The notes under the pieces: model-generated
The model's database searches: none
What the model saw: the letters and a program-made list of their open reading frames with translations, nothing else
What the model was told of the DNA's origin: nothing
Position numbers and translations under genes: made by a program
Part shown: positions 1-14,697 of the stretch, one piece after another
Numbering within the stretch: position 1 is the stretch's first letter
Layout: every line of letters starts with the position of its first letter
Assembly (NCBI GenBank): GCA_001630475.1
Contig: KV419400.1
Coordinates: 930,940 to 994,939, forward strand
Source: Sistotremastrum niveocremeum HHB9708
Taxonomy: Eukaryota > Basidiomycota > Agaricomycetes > Sistotremastrales > Sistotremastraceae
Length of the DNA: 64,000 bases
Direction: 5' to 3'

Positions 1-470
1 GTTGGACATATCAGGATCGAATGAATGTACTGACGGGTTTGTTCGACTCTGATGAAATTGACATAATGAGCGGTAGTATGTACCATGGCCCAGAATGCCA
101 TCTGATAAGCTACTTGTCGATGGAACCAGATATTTTCGTCGGCGGGGAACAACCATGCCAATTTTGGGCGAACAACTCGAATGATGTTGCGTAACATGGG
201 AACTAAAATCATCCCTCCATCGAAGGCTAGAACAAGACCAGCACCTCGAGAGCTCCATACGGACCATTTGAGCGTGTTCAAACCAGCCAGTCTGGCATTG
301 GTAGCCTGGCACCCGTTTCAATCACACTGACAACCCGAAAAAACTGTAAAATGTCGTACCTGACTGTGCCAGCCATACCCAAAGAGGAAGAAGTGCAGTC
401 CGTACCAGATAACATTGAAACAAAGCTTCCTGGGCGTAAGGAACTCTCTGTGAAACCATGATTCGGGCAT
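1..470 (-). CDS. NADPH oxidase, NoxB-like, 5' part only (runs off left edge)
   Basis: The catalytic subunit of fungal NADPH oxidase moves electrons from NADPH across a membrane to oxygen to make superoxide. Only the N-terminal part is in the window. From the ATG at 470 the reading is MPESWFHREFLTPRKL followed by a membrane segment ending in GYGWHSQ. An intron follows (donor GTACGA, about 45 nt), and then a second exon with LAGLNTLKWSVWSSRGAG, FDGGMILVPMLRN, FPADENIWFHRQVAYQ and VHTTAHYVNF. These stretches, including the heme-region histidines, are highly typical of fungal Nox proteins and closer to NoxB than NoxA. A further ATG at 669 opens a short frame that could be an extra upstream exon, but I found no clean in-phase junction. 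The FAD and NADPH domains lie beyond the edge. Identity is firm; the exact start is not. Confidence 0.88.
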
Positions 471-837
471 TGTAGACTCGAAATAATAAGGCGGGCAACG
501 ACTATGTCTTTATTGAAAGGAAGAAATGTCGGTCCTGCCGATTAGTAGCGAAAGGAGGGAGATGTAAGTAAGGAGAGCGGGTCAGTCGCAGACTGGATGA
601 TGGATGATAAGGAGAAGGTGTTGTGGATGCGCCCGAAACCATCATAGTGATATCGAAAATGGGAGCCATGCCAACCGTGACCGTACGCGACGCGGCCCCT
701 GACAAACCGGACGCGTTCTGATTTTGTATTCCGATTTGATGCCCATGGTCAATTGCTACCAGACATCAAACCATCTAATTATATCGTACACTTGCTAACA
801 AGAAAGAAAGCTATGTCAAATTATGGATCGGATACAC

Positions 838-1661
838 TTATCCATCATAGCGATACGCCACCATCGCTTCAATTCGATGGACATCTGTGCTGAAGCTACG
901 AAGCTTGACCTGTTGGCTTTTGCTAGCTTCGATAGCAAGAGGGTCTGTGTCAACCCATTCATCGGCAGGAACATCCGCAGACTCGGAGGTGTAAGCAAGA
1001 ATATTGAAAACTGTCGGTTCATCGACGATGGGCAAGAAAGTGACCGTCGACACGATTTGTTTCAGGATGTATCTGATCTCCTCTTGAATTTCGGATTCAG
1101 GCTTCGAATGAGTGCTGTTTTGTGTGAGCCAATGTCACCACAATTATGCCGAGTACATACGGCGCGCTTTCATCTGAGGGTGGTTCGGTAAGGGTTATGT
1201 CGAATACCCAACGTTCCAGGGTAGTGCGAGACTCTTTCGCTATGATCGCGAGAACCAGTTGGGTCACGGAACCAGTCAATAACCATTCTGCAACTCATTT
1301 CAACACCGCTGTCGCGCCTTTAGACTCCTCAACTCACTATTGACCTGCGCCAGGATCCTTTTCATTCGCTTCAGCAGAGCAACCACTGGATGGGGTGAAA
1401 CAAACCAACCGGTCGAGATAATTTTCAAGCGCAAGATCCTGGGTCACGAGCAATGTCTGGCCATATTTTTTAACCATATGAAAATCATCTGAAGGATAGA
1501 CGCCTCGCTGGAACAGAATGCTAGAACCGAGGCTCAGAAATAAGTGGCAAAAAGGCCGCAAATGAGGCTGACGTGTTGACAGCGTATTTGAAGAACTCTG
1601 TTACGAGCTGGGTCGATCCCTTGAGACTGATGTTGCCGCGAGTGGCTTGACGTTGGGCCAT
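838..1661 (-). CDS. MAD2: Spindle assembly checkpoint protein Mad2
   Basis: Mad2 is the HORMA-domain protein that binds Cdc20 at unattached kinetochores and restrains the anaphase-promoting complex. The ATG at 1661 gives MAQRQATRGNISLKGSTQLV and then EFFKYAVNT. An intron whose acceptor reads TTCTAG leads to ILFQRGVYPSDDFHMVKKYG. Further exons carry VTQLVLAIIAKE, LERWVFDI and the C-terminal safety-belt part TFLPIVDEPTVFNILAYT, VQLRSFSTDVH and MVAYRYDG. The whole HORMA fold is present and the product is about 205 residues, the usual family length. It lies directly upstream of the oxidase gene on the same strand and is divergent to the aminotransferase gene. Confidence 0.95.
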
Positions 1662-2319
1662 AGTGTGCAGGTCGATGGATGCACCAAACAAGCCGGGACA
1701 ACAAAGTAAAGGTCACGTGGCGGCTCAATGCGTTGCCTAATTTAGCTTATTTCCTCAACAGTGCCGAAAGTCAAAAACGATCATGCTTCGCGATTTGTTA
1801 CAAGGAGATCGGTATCTATGTGTGCCCAACTGAGTCAGGAAACTATTTCCGCGGCCAGAAAGCTACCCCGCATCCGCATATATGTTCCCCGGCGATGGCT
1901 CACGGGAATTGACTTATCGAGTGCGCTTGAGGCGATCATAATGTTGAGCAATCAGAGCCGTCGCTTATCCGCCAGGCTTGCTTTCCTTTTTCATGAATGA
2001 AGTTGTTGCAGACTTCGAATGAAATAAATAAATAAAATGTCGCATTTCCAATGCACGAGGAGAGCGCAAGTGTGGGTCTGATGCAAGTGCGAGGCAGAGA
2101 AGGCTTGATGTGGTCATCGCGTTATCATCGTCTGCTTCAGATGGTGATGATTTGATCAGGGCGACGTGAGGCGATGCCCTAAGACCGAAATAGCCAAAGG
2201 GGTTCAGCCCCACGACGATATATTAGCACGTTCTCTGATCCCACTCCTTAAGTAGCACCTCGAGAACTAGTTCCTGTCCCTTCATTCCCTCGTACCAACG
2301 ACTAGACCAGCAATTGACC
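1662..2319. other. Divergent intergenic region, Mad2 / aminotransferase
   Basis: This stretch separates two divergent start codons and should hold both promoters. A CACGTG E-box lies near 1715, about 50 nt upstream of the Mad2 ATG. Short open frames on both strands have no recognisable product. Nothing else was identified. Confidence 0.5.
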
Positions 2320-5017
2320 ATGGCTCATCATCACGACCCAACTCCCTATGGCTCGCGCTCAGGAACACCTCTTGCACATTTCAAGGATACCATCCGCGAC
2401 GTCATGAAGACCGTGAAGCACGAAGACGATTCCGAAGCTCATCAGGTGCGTCTGACGCGCTCGGAAAGATAATGTGCAGCGCTGAAGCAGCTCCCGCTTA
2501 GATCTTCCGTTCTTCTGCTGGGCATTCAAAGGTCAGGGAGCCGTCCTTGGCGTCATCACAAATTAACGTCTTTGTAGGCCCTTCCTCAAGTATCGAATCC
2601 CGAAGAGGAGACAGTCCCGGGTATTGCTCATCCTGGAAGCACTGGTGAGCTCTGCGCGGATAATGTGTCTCCGAACGTGCCTAACTGCGTCCAAGGCGTC
2701 ATCTACTGCACCGACCGAGCCTTCGCCAATGGATTCACGTCAGTACACGTCTTCCCGATCCCAAAGCGCGTCGCTCAAAGCAATACTCGTTCAGCTATGA
2801 TTCCAAGGAATGGTCGAATTTGGGTCAAGGCGCACCAGAAGTCGGGCCCATTCCTGGAGCCGCACCGCGTGAGAACCATATTTCTTTCCCGGTGGATGCC
2901 AATGAGTGCGTTAGAATCCTGTTCAGAGGCCCGGGAAATATACTGACTATTTTCAGGTATGCTCCCACTACCGGCGTCAAAGGTTGGTGTAGCATATCAT
3001 GCGCTGTTCGAACTTGTGCTGATGGAACGGTCGCAGAATTGAGACAAGCCGTGGCAAACCTCTACAACGTCGAGTATCGCCAAGGCAAGGCATCAAAGTA
3101 AGAAGTTTGCGTCTTGATAAATATCCTATTTGACACTCTTTAACATTAGATACACCCACGAGAATGGTTAGAATTTCAGCTGGACTGAAAACTGAACAGT
3201 TTTGCTAACGAGATACCAGTCTGCATCGTCCCTGGAGGCAGGGCTGGCCTTTCGCGAGTAGCCGCAGTCATTTCAGACGTCTATTGTGTATGTTTCCCAC
3301 CCGCATTTCCTGGATTATTTCTTAACCAATGTTCAGTCATATCAAGTTCCCGATTATACGGGTAAGAAGGAGCATTCCTGTCAACCATGTTTTCGCCTAA
3401 CATCAAATGTTAGCCTACGATCAGGTGCTGGGCGTGTTTAAGCGGTTGATACCAATCCCCACAGCGTCAGTCTTTTTGTTTCACGTGCATATACCCTTGA
3501 ACTCATAGGACATATCTGCCATTCAGACTGGATGCCGAGGTACGATTGTGCGCACTAGGCAAATGCAACTGACAGCTCAAACATTACGTAGAATAAATAT
3601 GAATTGGATATCAATCAGATGAAGGTTGGATACTATTCGATCCTTCTCCGGCATTGACTAACTCTTTCCAGAAAGATATCAAGACTCAGGGTGTCCAAGT
3701 CATCCTTGCATCAAACCCTCGCAATCCTACTGGTCAGGTTATCAAAGGGGAGAAGCTTAAGGAGCTAGTCGGACTCTCTCGCGAACATACTACCGTTATT
3801 CTGGACGAGGTAAATATGCAGTTAATCTGCTCAGCCAAGCCTGACCCGACTTTCCACTCCACAGTTCTATTCATGGTACACTTCAACTGTGTTCCGTTAC
3901 TCATTCCATTGACTTGGATTCCAGGTACATGTACCCAGAGGAAGGCGAAGAGTTCGGAGGAAAAGTGTCCTCAGCGGAATACGTCGAAGGTCTACGATAT
4001 TGACAAACAAATTCGGTCTGTTTACTGACGGGTGATCATAGACGTGAATGAAGACGCTGTAATTATTGTTGATGGATTGACAAAGGTGGCCAGCCATGTT
4101 AGCAAAAATAGTCCTATCCTAACGTGCTTTCCTCAGAATTGGCGACTTCCGGGTTGGAGGGTCTGCTGGGTCGTGGGCCCAAAGAACCTTATCTCGGCCC
4201 TGTCTCAGTCTGGTAAGGAACATTATTATCTGCCCCGGGATGTTCTGACATTGCTTTAGGCTCCTTCCTTGACGGAGGGGCTAATCACCCGTAAGAACTC
4301 TCCACATTTTATGCTGCTCCTTCCTGACCACCTCTCAAGTCTGCAATTGGCGGCAATCCCCTTGTTGGACCCCGAACGCGTTAAGCAAGACAGACTTGCT
4401 CTTCAAAAGCATTTCAAGGCCAAACGTGACCACATCCTTGGCCGATTGGAGAGACTGGGTCTTAAAGTCGAGATCTATCCTCAAGCCACTTTCTACATTT
4501 GGTTGAATCTGGAACACTTGCCTGCCCCTATCAACAACGGATTGGTAAGTCCTCAAAAGAGAAGACAAAAGTCCATTCTTGACCTATATTATGTCAGACT
4601 TTCTTCGAAGAGTTGTTGAAAGAGAAGACCATCGTCATTCCTGGCAGTACGTGTGTTTAGTTCCGAGTCACTCACCTCGACTAACTCATGTTTTCTAGTC
4701 TTCTTTGACGTTGATCCCAATCATGTATGATACAGACTCATTCTCTCTCTTCCTTGAGGCTATAGCTAACCCGGTTTCTTCCAGCGTCGCAATTTGTTCA
4801 ACTCACCGTGCCACCATTTCGTCCGTCTGTCCTTTGGTCCACCGCTCGCTGATCTCGACAAGGGTAAGCCAAAGTTCCATTCGACAATAAGCCCTTTCTG
4901 AACATCGAAACAGGTATCGATGCAATTGCCCGTGTCCTCCAGAGGGCGAAGAAAGAAGGTCTCGGTGGTTTCGGCCACAGCTACAAGAAGAGTGTCGACG
5001 GCGAGCTCCCATCTTAG
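2320..5017 (+). CDS. PLP-dependent aminotransferase, class I/II
   Basis: This is a fold-type I pyridoxal-phosphate aminotransferase in many small exons. The start MAHHHDPTPYGSRSG is followed by a long hydrophilic lead-in, then QGAPEVGPIPGA and the cofactor-phosphate region VCIVPGGRAGLSRVAAVISD. Next come LASNPRNPTGQVI (the conserved N-P-x-x-P-T-G), the Asp of VILDE, and the Schiff-base lysine in VDGLTKNWRLPGWRVCWVVG. The C-terminal domain carries YPQATFYIWLNLEHLP, KTIVIPG and HFVRLSFGP, and the protein ends SYKKSVDGELPS. The length is about 470 residues. The fold and cofactor residues are intact. The substrate cannot be told from sequence; the N-P-R-N-P-T-G signature fits aspartate/aromatic or related aminotransferases. 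It has no pathway neighbours. Confidence 0.88.
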
Positions 5018-5375
5018 GGAAGTATAAGGAGTGGTAAACTAATGGTTTCGATTTTGGGTTTACTTCAGAGCCGTCACAACCTTCAGAAGCAGTAGAACAT
5101 CATGCGAGCCTGAAAACGAAGTCTCACACTTCTCAATTTTCCGGTCTATTGACCACTTCAATTATGCAAATTTTAAACCTATTTTGATATACAATATACA
5201 ATTGAACAGACCTGAACATTGTGGTTTGCTGTCCGCTGGATAATTGGGAGGAGAGTGTTCGGAGAGATATAATATTAGAGAATTCTGATACATTTACATA
5301 CACCTATGCCCGAGGCATGATACAGTTACAATGACAGAGTAGAGATCCAAGCAACAACAACAACACAGCACAAGA
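5018..5375. other. Convergent intergenic region
   Basis: This is the 3' flank between the convergent aminotransferase and MCM5 genes. It is AT-rich around 5160-5215, as expected for two facing polyadenylation regions. No gene or RNA was recognised. Confidence 0.5.
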
Positions 5376-8288
<2,913 letters not shown>

Positions 8289-8339
8289 GGCGTTCAGTAG
8301 CTGACCCCAAGGTTGATCCAGAGGATTTGTGATCTGGAG

Positions 8340-8355
8340 ACGCGACGCGACGCGA
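8340..8355. promoter_or_regulatory. Triple ACGCG (MBF/MCB-like) cluster in the MCM5/CSN6 divergent promoter
   Basis: Three ACGCG motifs start at 8340, 8345 and 8350 in perfect 5-nt phasing, 52 nt upstream of the MCM5 start codon. ACGCG is the core of the MCB element bound by the fungal G1/S factor MBF, which is known to drive MCM genes. The match and its position are seen directly; binding is inferred. Confidence 0.6.
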
Positions 8356-8426
8356 CTTTGGTGATTCAGGGCAGGCACTTTAGCGTTTCGGTTGACTTGT
8401 GCGGAATCAAAGCCACGCCGCATCTC

Positions 8427-9793
8427 ATGCAGACCGAATTACCAGTAGTGTTACCTTCATCGACGAGCTCGACGCTCTCTCTCGCACTGTGAGACGGTTT
8501 GTAATGTGTATGGTCCTCATCTGACAGAAAACCTAGCCATCCTCTACCGGTGCTGAATATCTCAGAGCATCTCACAAGGGCCAAGGTTCAAACAGGCAAT
8601 CCATCGCCCAATGGTTTGCTTCTATTACTTGTATTTAGCCATGTCGCTCACTCTATCATAGTGCTGGGTGCACTTTTGGGAACGCAGAATGGCCGAGACA
8701 TAGAGATCGTCAATTCGTTTGAGCTTGCGTTGACTCCCACCACTGAATCGGGCGAAGAGAAAGTCGACCACGAGTTCCTGGCTGCCCGACGGGATCAGTG
8801 TGAGTATCCGTCACTAAAAGATAATTGAAACTCGCTTCTTAACTTGAGCCAGACAAACAAGTATTTCCCGCACTCGAGTTCATTGGCTGGTACACAGTCG
8901 CGCCAATCCCAACCGCCAAACATATCTCCCTTCACGAACAGGTACTTATGGTTTACATCGGCCCTAAATGACAGACTGAAGCCACACAGTTTCTGCCGTA
9001 CCTGCCAACCCCTTTACTCCTGATCCTTCAACCTTCCAAACTTGATGCTTCCGCGCAATCGCTGCCATTGAAAGCATATGAACCTACTATTGAGATCAAG
9101 GATCGCAAATCACGCTCCGTTTTTGTCGAGGTGCCTTTCAGCATGGAGACGGGTGAGGCTGAGCGCATAGCGGTCGACTGGACAGTCAAGGGTGCCGAGG
9201 GTGGCACCAGCTGTACGTTTATCAATCAAAGCTCAACTGCCTGTTTCTAACTCAATTTCCAGTGGTGTCGCATCTGCAAACGCAACGAGCGGCCATAAAG
9301 ATGCTGCATGATCGAATTCTTATCCTGATTCAGTATGTGACAGGAGTCATCGCCAGTACGGTTTTGCGTCTTTGCCTCGTCCACCTATTAATGGCTGTTG
9401 GCAGATCAGGCTCCCCGTGATCATGCGACATTGAGAGCGCTGGGATCCTTAATAGCATCCCTCCCTGCAAGTGAGAGTGCCGCTTTTCGAGAGGAGTTCG
9501 ATACTGTGAGTCAATTAGACTGTAACCGTCTTCTGACTTGCCTCACCTCTCATACAGGAATTCGCGGATGTACAATTGACTGCATACCTGTCGAGATTAA
9601 CAAAGACAACAGATACCTTGAATAATGCAAGTAGTATCCACGAATTCTGCTGCCGTTGCTGACGCGTTTCCCAAAGCTTGTAGACAAGCATCTCGTGTTC
9701 ACGGCTGGGAGGATTGAAGACCGAGGAAACGGGCCTAGAAGGCGCGGCTTGGGAGGAAGAATGGGGATGGAATGGGGAAATGAGCGTAATTAA
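8427..9793 (+). CDS. CSN6: COP9 signalosome subunit 6 (MPN-minus)
   Basis: Csn6 is a structural MPN-domain subunit of the COP9 signalosome, which removes Nedd8 from cullins. The ATG at 8427 (MQTELPVVLPSS) is joined across a GTGAGA intron to give SLALHPLPVLNISEHLTRAK, the typical start of the MPN domain. It continues IIVLGALLGTQNGRDIEIVN, KVDHEFLAARRDQ, FIGWYTVGPIPTAKHISLHE and PLLLILQPS. No HxH metal-binding pair is present, as expected for the catalytically inactive Csn6. The C-terminal helical part has ADQAPRDHATLRALGSLIAS and VDKHLVFTAGRIEDR and ends MEWGNERN. The product is roughly 330 residues. It is divergent to MCM5 with only 138 bp between the start codons. Confidence 0.92.
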
Positions 9794-9920
9794 AGTCGTT
9801 GAAGGTTTAGCATTAGCACATGAAATCGAATATCTGAGTCGCTGTCTGTCTTCCAGGCACCTACCCACGCCCTCCACAACTCAACTCCTAACCACGTCAA
9901 CGTGAATTCAAATTGCAACG

Positions 9921-10806
9921 ATGGCCCATGTCGAAGTTTTGGATTTCAAGAAACTGCTAACTGCTGATAGTTCGTGAAGCGCAACCACTAGAAACTCCTC
10001 TTCCAATGCTAACGTCGCTCGGCGATTTGAAGGTGCCTACCTTGTCGGTTATGGTTGGCTTGCTGGCATGTGTATGGACGGTTTCACTTCGGTGGGAGAA
10101 GAGGAAACTAACCATATCTTCAGCGATTTGGGTCAGCTTCTTTGGCGGTGAGTTTCCGTTCGTTGAAAGTCGCAACTGGTGAACTGATCGTGCATATACG
10201 CCGTATAGGAACCATTGCCTATAAAACACTTCGCGAGTCCACTGTATCTCGTTCATTTGCCTTGTCTCAAGCTACCGTCCTTTACAGCGCGACAATACTT
10301 CAGCATCTTGCAACACAAGACTTTCCCAATTTACTTCCGCTCCTCGATCATCCTTTCCGGAGCCCTTTTAGCGCGATGGGTCTACACCCATCCCAACACT
10401 CTGGCATATTGGCAACGCCCGCTTGTGGCTGACGTCGCTCAGGCTTATGCTCTACTGGTGGTCTTTATCTCGCAAGCATCAAATCATTTCGTGGTTGGTC
10501 CTTTGACGAGCAAGTAAGTAGGGGATGCACCAATGCAGCTCGGTCGTTGATTATTTCCCTCTAGAACAATGTTTCAGAGGCAGAAATTAGAGAAGGACGA
10601 AGGCAAGGACCACCATGACGCTGGCGTGAGCACTATAAGCCAACCCCAGCTACCCATCTTCCTGATCCTTTCTCCAGGCATCTGATGCCCTCAAGGCGCT
10701 CAACCGTCGATTCGGAGCTCTACACGGTATCAGCTCACTTGCGAACCTATTCGCTGTGATTGCACTTGTGTTCCACGGTCTTTGGATTGGGAACACCGGG
10801 TTGTGA
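9921..10806 (+). CDS. TMEM205-like (DUF4149) membrane protein
   Basis: This is a small four-helix membrane protein of the TMEM205/DUF4149 family, whose molecular role is poorly defined. The first exon reads MAHVEVLDFKKLLTAD. In-phase introns then give AYLVGYGWLAGMSIWVSFFG and the conserved GGTIAYKTL. These are followed by RQYFSILQHKTFPIYF, a helix SSIILSGALLARWVY, and VADVAQAYALLVVFISQASN. The C-terminus has LNRRFGALHGISSLANLFAV and ends HGLWIGNTGL. One junction needs comment: the family pattern YK-LPRQ-F-LQHKTFP is reproduced only if the intron at 10233-10287 begins with GC (C|GCGAGT). The nearest in-phase GT donor would insert a few extra residues. There is no signal for a binding site or enzyme motif. 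Confidence 0.8.
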
Positions 10807-10996
10807 GGGGATGGCCATCAAAGGAATGAACATGCAAGGCATGCGTGCATATGAGGAACGCAGTGCGACACAATGAAAGGGAATATTTAGCCGAGCTATG
10901 TACAAATTGCCATACACAGTTATTTCGATAAAGGGAGGCGGTGGACTGCAGACTCACAGCGGCAAGAAAATAAAATAAAAAGGCTTCATCGTCGTG

Positions 10997-11886
10997 TCAT
11001 GCACCGACTGGTCCCACAGGCGGCATCCAGCCCTCCTTGAGACTTCTTTCCAGTTTTCTGATCTCCTCCGCACTGGTGGCGTTCTGGATTGCGATCCTGA
11101 CGCGTTTCTTTTCCTCCTCTGTCATCAGACGACCAGCCTTCCCGCCTGTTCCGGGCGCTCTCGGTTCATCGATAGCGATTGGTGCCTTGGCAGCCTGAGT
11201 CGAGACTGAAGCGGCAAGGGTTGTGGCAAGAGCGGTAGGGAGATCGTCAGAGGTCAAGAAGAGGGTTTTGGCAGTCACACGTTCCTATACTGACTGTCAA
11301 TTTGGGTTCGCTCAAAAGAGGTAAATGGGAGGACTTTATCACGTATGCGCTGGAAGTCCAATACTCGGAGAGATTTTAATCGCCATGCAAGCCATTCGCG
11401 ATACCACTTTTTCTCGCGGACTGGGTTTCCCAACAAACTGAGGTATGTCAAATGACGCAATTCTTGCAAAGGCTCCAAATCTCCGAGTTCGCGAACGTTG
11501 TTATTGGTGAGTATTAAGGAGGTGAGGTTAGGTGCAGAGAGGTGTAAGGATTGGGATATAGAGGATACGCGATTGTTCGCGAGGAGGAGCGTTCGTAGCC
11601 TTTTGAGGAGGGGGAGGTTGGCAAGAGTGGTTATGGAGTTATCGGTGAAATCTATACAGTCATGCTGGTCCTGAAGGGCTTATGAGAACAAGCGTAGCAG
11701 GAGCTAAAATGTATGACCTTGGTTATGCCCAAGTTTTCAATGGCTGGTATTTTGTGGCCTATGAGAAGTTGAGGCGTTGGGTGAAGAGCGAGGGCCACTA
11801 GTCATACCTCTGAGGTCCAGCTGTCGCTCTTTGACAGGATTGAGAAAGGATGGGGACTGGGCGATGAGCTCTGGAGTGAGCTTCAT
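10997..11886 (-). CDS. LEA1: U2 snRNP protein A' (Lea1), leucine-rich repeat
   Basis: U2A' joins U2B'' on U2 snRNA stem-loop IV in the spliceosome. The ATG at 11886 gives MKLTPELIAQSPSFLNPVKE and RQLDLRGHKIPAIENLG, the standard N-terminus. Leucine-rich repeats follow: FTDNSITTLANLPLLKRL, TLLLANNRVSSIS, LTSLILTNNNVREL, LQELRHLTYLSLLGNPV. The LRR cap reads WYREWLAWRLKSLRVLDFQR. The C-terminal exon has LMTEEEKKRVRIAIQNATSA and ends PPVGPVGA. The length is near 235 residues. It is convergent with the TMEM205-like gene. Confidence 0.93.
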
Positions 11887-12572
11887 GAGAGGCGCAACAC
11901 ACTTGGATTTTGAAGTTCGCTAATCTCCGGCTCAACCGACCTTCGATGAAGCTCGAGCACGACAGTCGCACTGCACACGCCCTTGCAAGCCGAGCCTCCT
12001 GAATGTCCAACCGGGTTGAATAGACAGATAATTATCAAGATTAAGATAGCTAATCGAAACTACAACTCTATCGTCTTTTCTAATTTGACGAAGGCCACTC
12101 TCGCGCAAGTGAGTATAAACGAGTCTGGGCACGCAAGGGGCCCTATATAACATACCTACACCACCAGCATACGAGATGCGCCGAACACGAGAGAGACACG
12201 CGTTTGCAGTGCATTTGTGGGTCTTGGGGCAGACCTGGTGTGAAGAGAATAAGTGGATTGAGCGCCTGCACTCTTCCACCATGTCGATACGAGGTTCCAG
12301 AAAGTCGTCTGGGGTGTCCTGGTCTGGCCGTCCATGGAGAAGTTACAGCATATTTGGTGGAAAAACAGACAGTGAAAGCGAGTCCCCGCCAAAGGTTCTG
12401 CTCTTCCAAAGGCGGCGAACGCCGGCGGAGCACGAACATCGCGCTGAAGCAACGACGGACAACCTTGATCCCCTCTCACAGAGCCAGAGTCAACCCTCGT
12501 CCTTCATTCCGACGACGACAAACGTGAGTTTGGTCAGATATTTGTCTGTCTTCGCGGTTCTCAGTATTGTAG
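11887..12572. other. Divergent intergenic region and septin leader
   Basis: This separates the divergent U2A' and septin starts. A TATATAA element lies at 12144-12150 on the + strand and an ACGCGT (MCB) hexamer at 12198-12203. A canonical intron (GTGAGT near 12525, acceptor CTCAG near 12563) ends just before the septin ATG, so the septin probably has a spliced 5' leader. Long open frames here on both strands have no recognisable product. Confidence 0.45.
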
Positions 12573-14317
12573 ATGTCCGACTCATACGCTTCCACCCCTA
12601 ACGGCGAATATCCTGATACTCCCAACGGCCATGCAAATGGCAACGGCTCCCCTCTGGCGTCCCAAAACTCCGGCTCGACTGTCGTCCGAAAAAAGCTGAT
12701 GGGATACGTTGGTTTTGCAAATTTGCCAAACCAGGTGCACAGGAAAAGTGTCCGGAAGGGCTTCCACTTCACAACAATGGTTGTTGGTTCGTCACACCCT
12801 TACCCTCCGTCTCTATTCATCTGATCACTTCTCGCGTTAGGCGAATCTGGCCTGGGAAAATCTACTCTCATTAATACTTTGTTTAATACCCAACTTTATC
12901 CCGCCAAGGAACCACTGCCTCCAAGTGCTGAAAGGCCGAAAACTGTCTCCATTGAAAGTATCAGCGCAGGTGGGTTTCACGCAGAAGCGCGTCCTTCTTC
13001 CTTTCATGTGATGTTTTTCTCCTAGATATCGAGGAAAACGGTGTTCGCCTTCGGCTGACTGTCGTCGACACCCCAGGATTCGGAGACTTTGTAAATAATG
13101 ATGAGAGGCATGTTACCATGTTTTCATCTCGAGCTTCTCTAATCATTTTTGCAGCTGGAAGCCTATAGTGGATAACATCGAATCTCGTTTCGACGCGTAT
13201 CTGGAGCAGGAAAATCGCGTCAACCGCCAAAAGATCGTAGACAACCGTGTGCACGCTTGTCTTTATTTCATTCAGCCAACCGGTCACTCGTATGCATTCC
13301 GATTACACCACTCCTCCCTCTTACCTATAGTCGGTTTCCTACAGCTTAAAGCCAATTGACATCGAATTCATGCGACGCTTGCACGCCAAAGTCAACTTAA
13401 TCCCCATCATCGCTAAGGCCGATACCCTCACCGACGATGAAGTTTTCAACTTCAAACAACGCGTAGGCTATTCCTTATATTCCTCCGCTCTGTTACAATT
13501 TTATGTATTCAGGTCTTGGCTGACATTGCATTCCACAACATTCACATTTTCCAAGCCCCGATATACGAGAATGAAGATGAAGAGACAGTTGCTGAAAACG
13601 AGGAGATAGCGGTATATTGTCTCATCGCCTCATGGTGTATCAATGCTGAAATTGATCACTCTCACAGAGCAAGATTCCATTCGCCGTTGTTGGTTCGAAC
13701 CAAGAAGTCCAAACTGCCGATGGGAGGACTGTTCGTGGTCGTTCCTATCCTTGGGGCGTAATCGAAGTCGACAATGAGGATCACTGTGATTTCGTCAAAC
13801 TTCGTCAAATGCTCATCAGAACATACATGGAAGAACTTCGCGAACACACTAACAATGTTCTGTACGAGAACTGGCGAAGCGAGAAATTGCTGGGTATGGG
13901 CGTTGTGCAAGACATTAGCGTATTCAAAGAGATCAAGTACGTTGATCTTGATGTTGTTGCGGAACGTTTACTAAAAGATATTTGCAGTCCTGCAGCCAAG
14001 ACAGCTGAGGAACGTGCCCTCCACGAGACGAAGCTTGCCAAGATGGAAGCTGAGATGAAGATGGTATTCCAGCAGAAAGTACAGGAGAAGGAAGCCAAGC
14101 TCAAGCAATCGGAGGAAGAGCTCTATTCAAGACATCGGGATATGAAGGATTCCTTGGAGCGACAACGGCTTGAACTGGAGGACAAGAAGAGGCGTCTTGA
14201 GAGCGGAAGGCCTTTGACGCCCGAGAGGACGAACGTAAGTCTTGAGTGCTGCTCAATTGTTCGCAACTCACCAGTTTCTCTCAGCCTACCAAGAAGAAGG
14301 GTTTCTTGAGAACGTAA
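12573..14317 (+). CDS. CDC3: Septin, Cdc3/AspB group
   Basis: Septins are GTP-binding proteins that form filaments at the bud neck or septum. The ATG at 12573 opens [19 protein letters not shown] and then [20 protein letters not shown], characteristic of the Cdc3/AspB group. The G1 P-loop is GESGLGKST, split by an intron. G3 is [14 protein letters not shown] and G4 is [14 protein letters not shown]. The septin unique element includes [19 protein letters not shown] and [19 protein letters not shown]. The C-terminus is a coiled coil ([20 protein letters not shown] onward), typical of this group, and the protein ends KKKGFLRT. About eight introns were placed. All nucleotide-binding motifs are intact. 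Confidence 0.95.
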
Positions 14318-14697
14318 TCATCGTTGCACTAGGTGTGCACTCTCCTCAGCTCGGCATAGCCAGAGCTCTGGGGTACGCCTATATATGACCACCTCTTCAT
14401 GGACAGTGTCGCGATTCGCGCCCCCTAGGGCCCTTACTTTCGCTATTTAGTTACACTCCCTTCGGGATTTTTTCTGCTATGATGGATTATCCTTTTTTTA
14501 GTCTTTTCTATTCACTGTTATCGTGTCCTAGTCCATGTTCTCCCTATACCACAGCAAGAGATGATCGTGTAAACGATCGTGATGCCATTGCCACTATCAT
14601 CAGTGTTATCACTTTGATGCCTTTGATTACGATTTTTTTACTTCTGCGTGCGGCAAACAACGTGACACACAAAGTGGCCTTGAACCCTTCTACATCG
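14318..14697. other. Intergenic region, septin 3' flank / Mtr10 promoter
   Basis: Two genes on the same strand are separated by 380 nt. A frame starting at 14479 is open in phase with the next gene, but its N-terminal extension is unlike the family. The segment is therefore read as leader and promoter. It has pyrimidine-rich tracts and no recognised element. Confidence 0.4.

Noticed and set aside
12176-12601. 141-codon open frame (+) upstream of the septin gene
   Set aside because: It has no recognisable domain, crosses a canonical leader intron and overlaps the septin start in another frame, so it is better explained as leader sequence.
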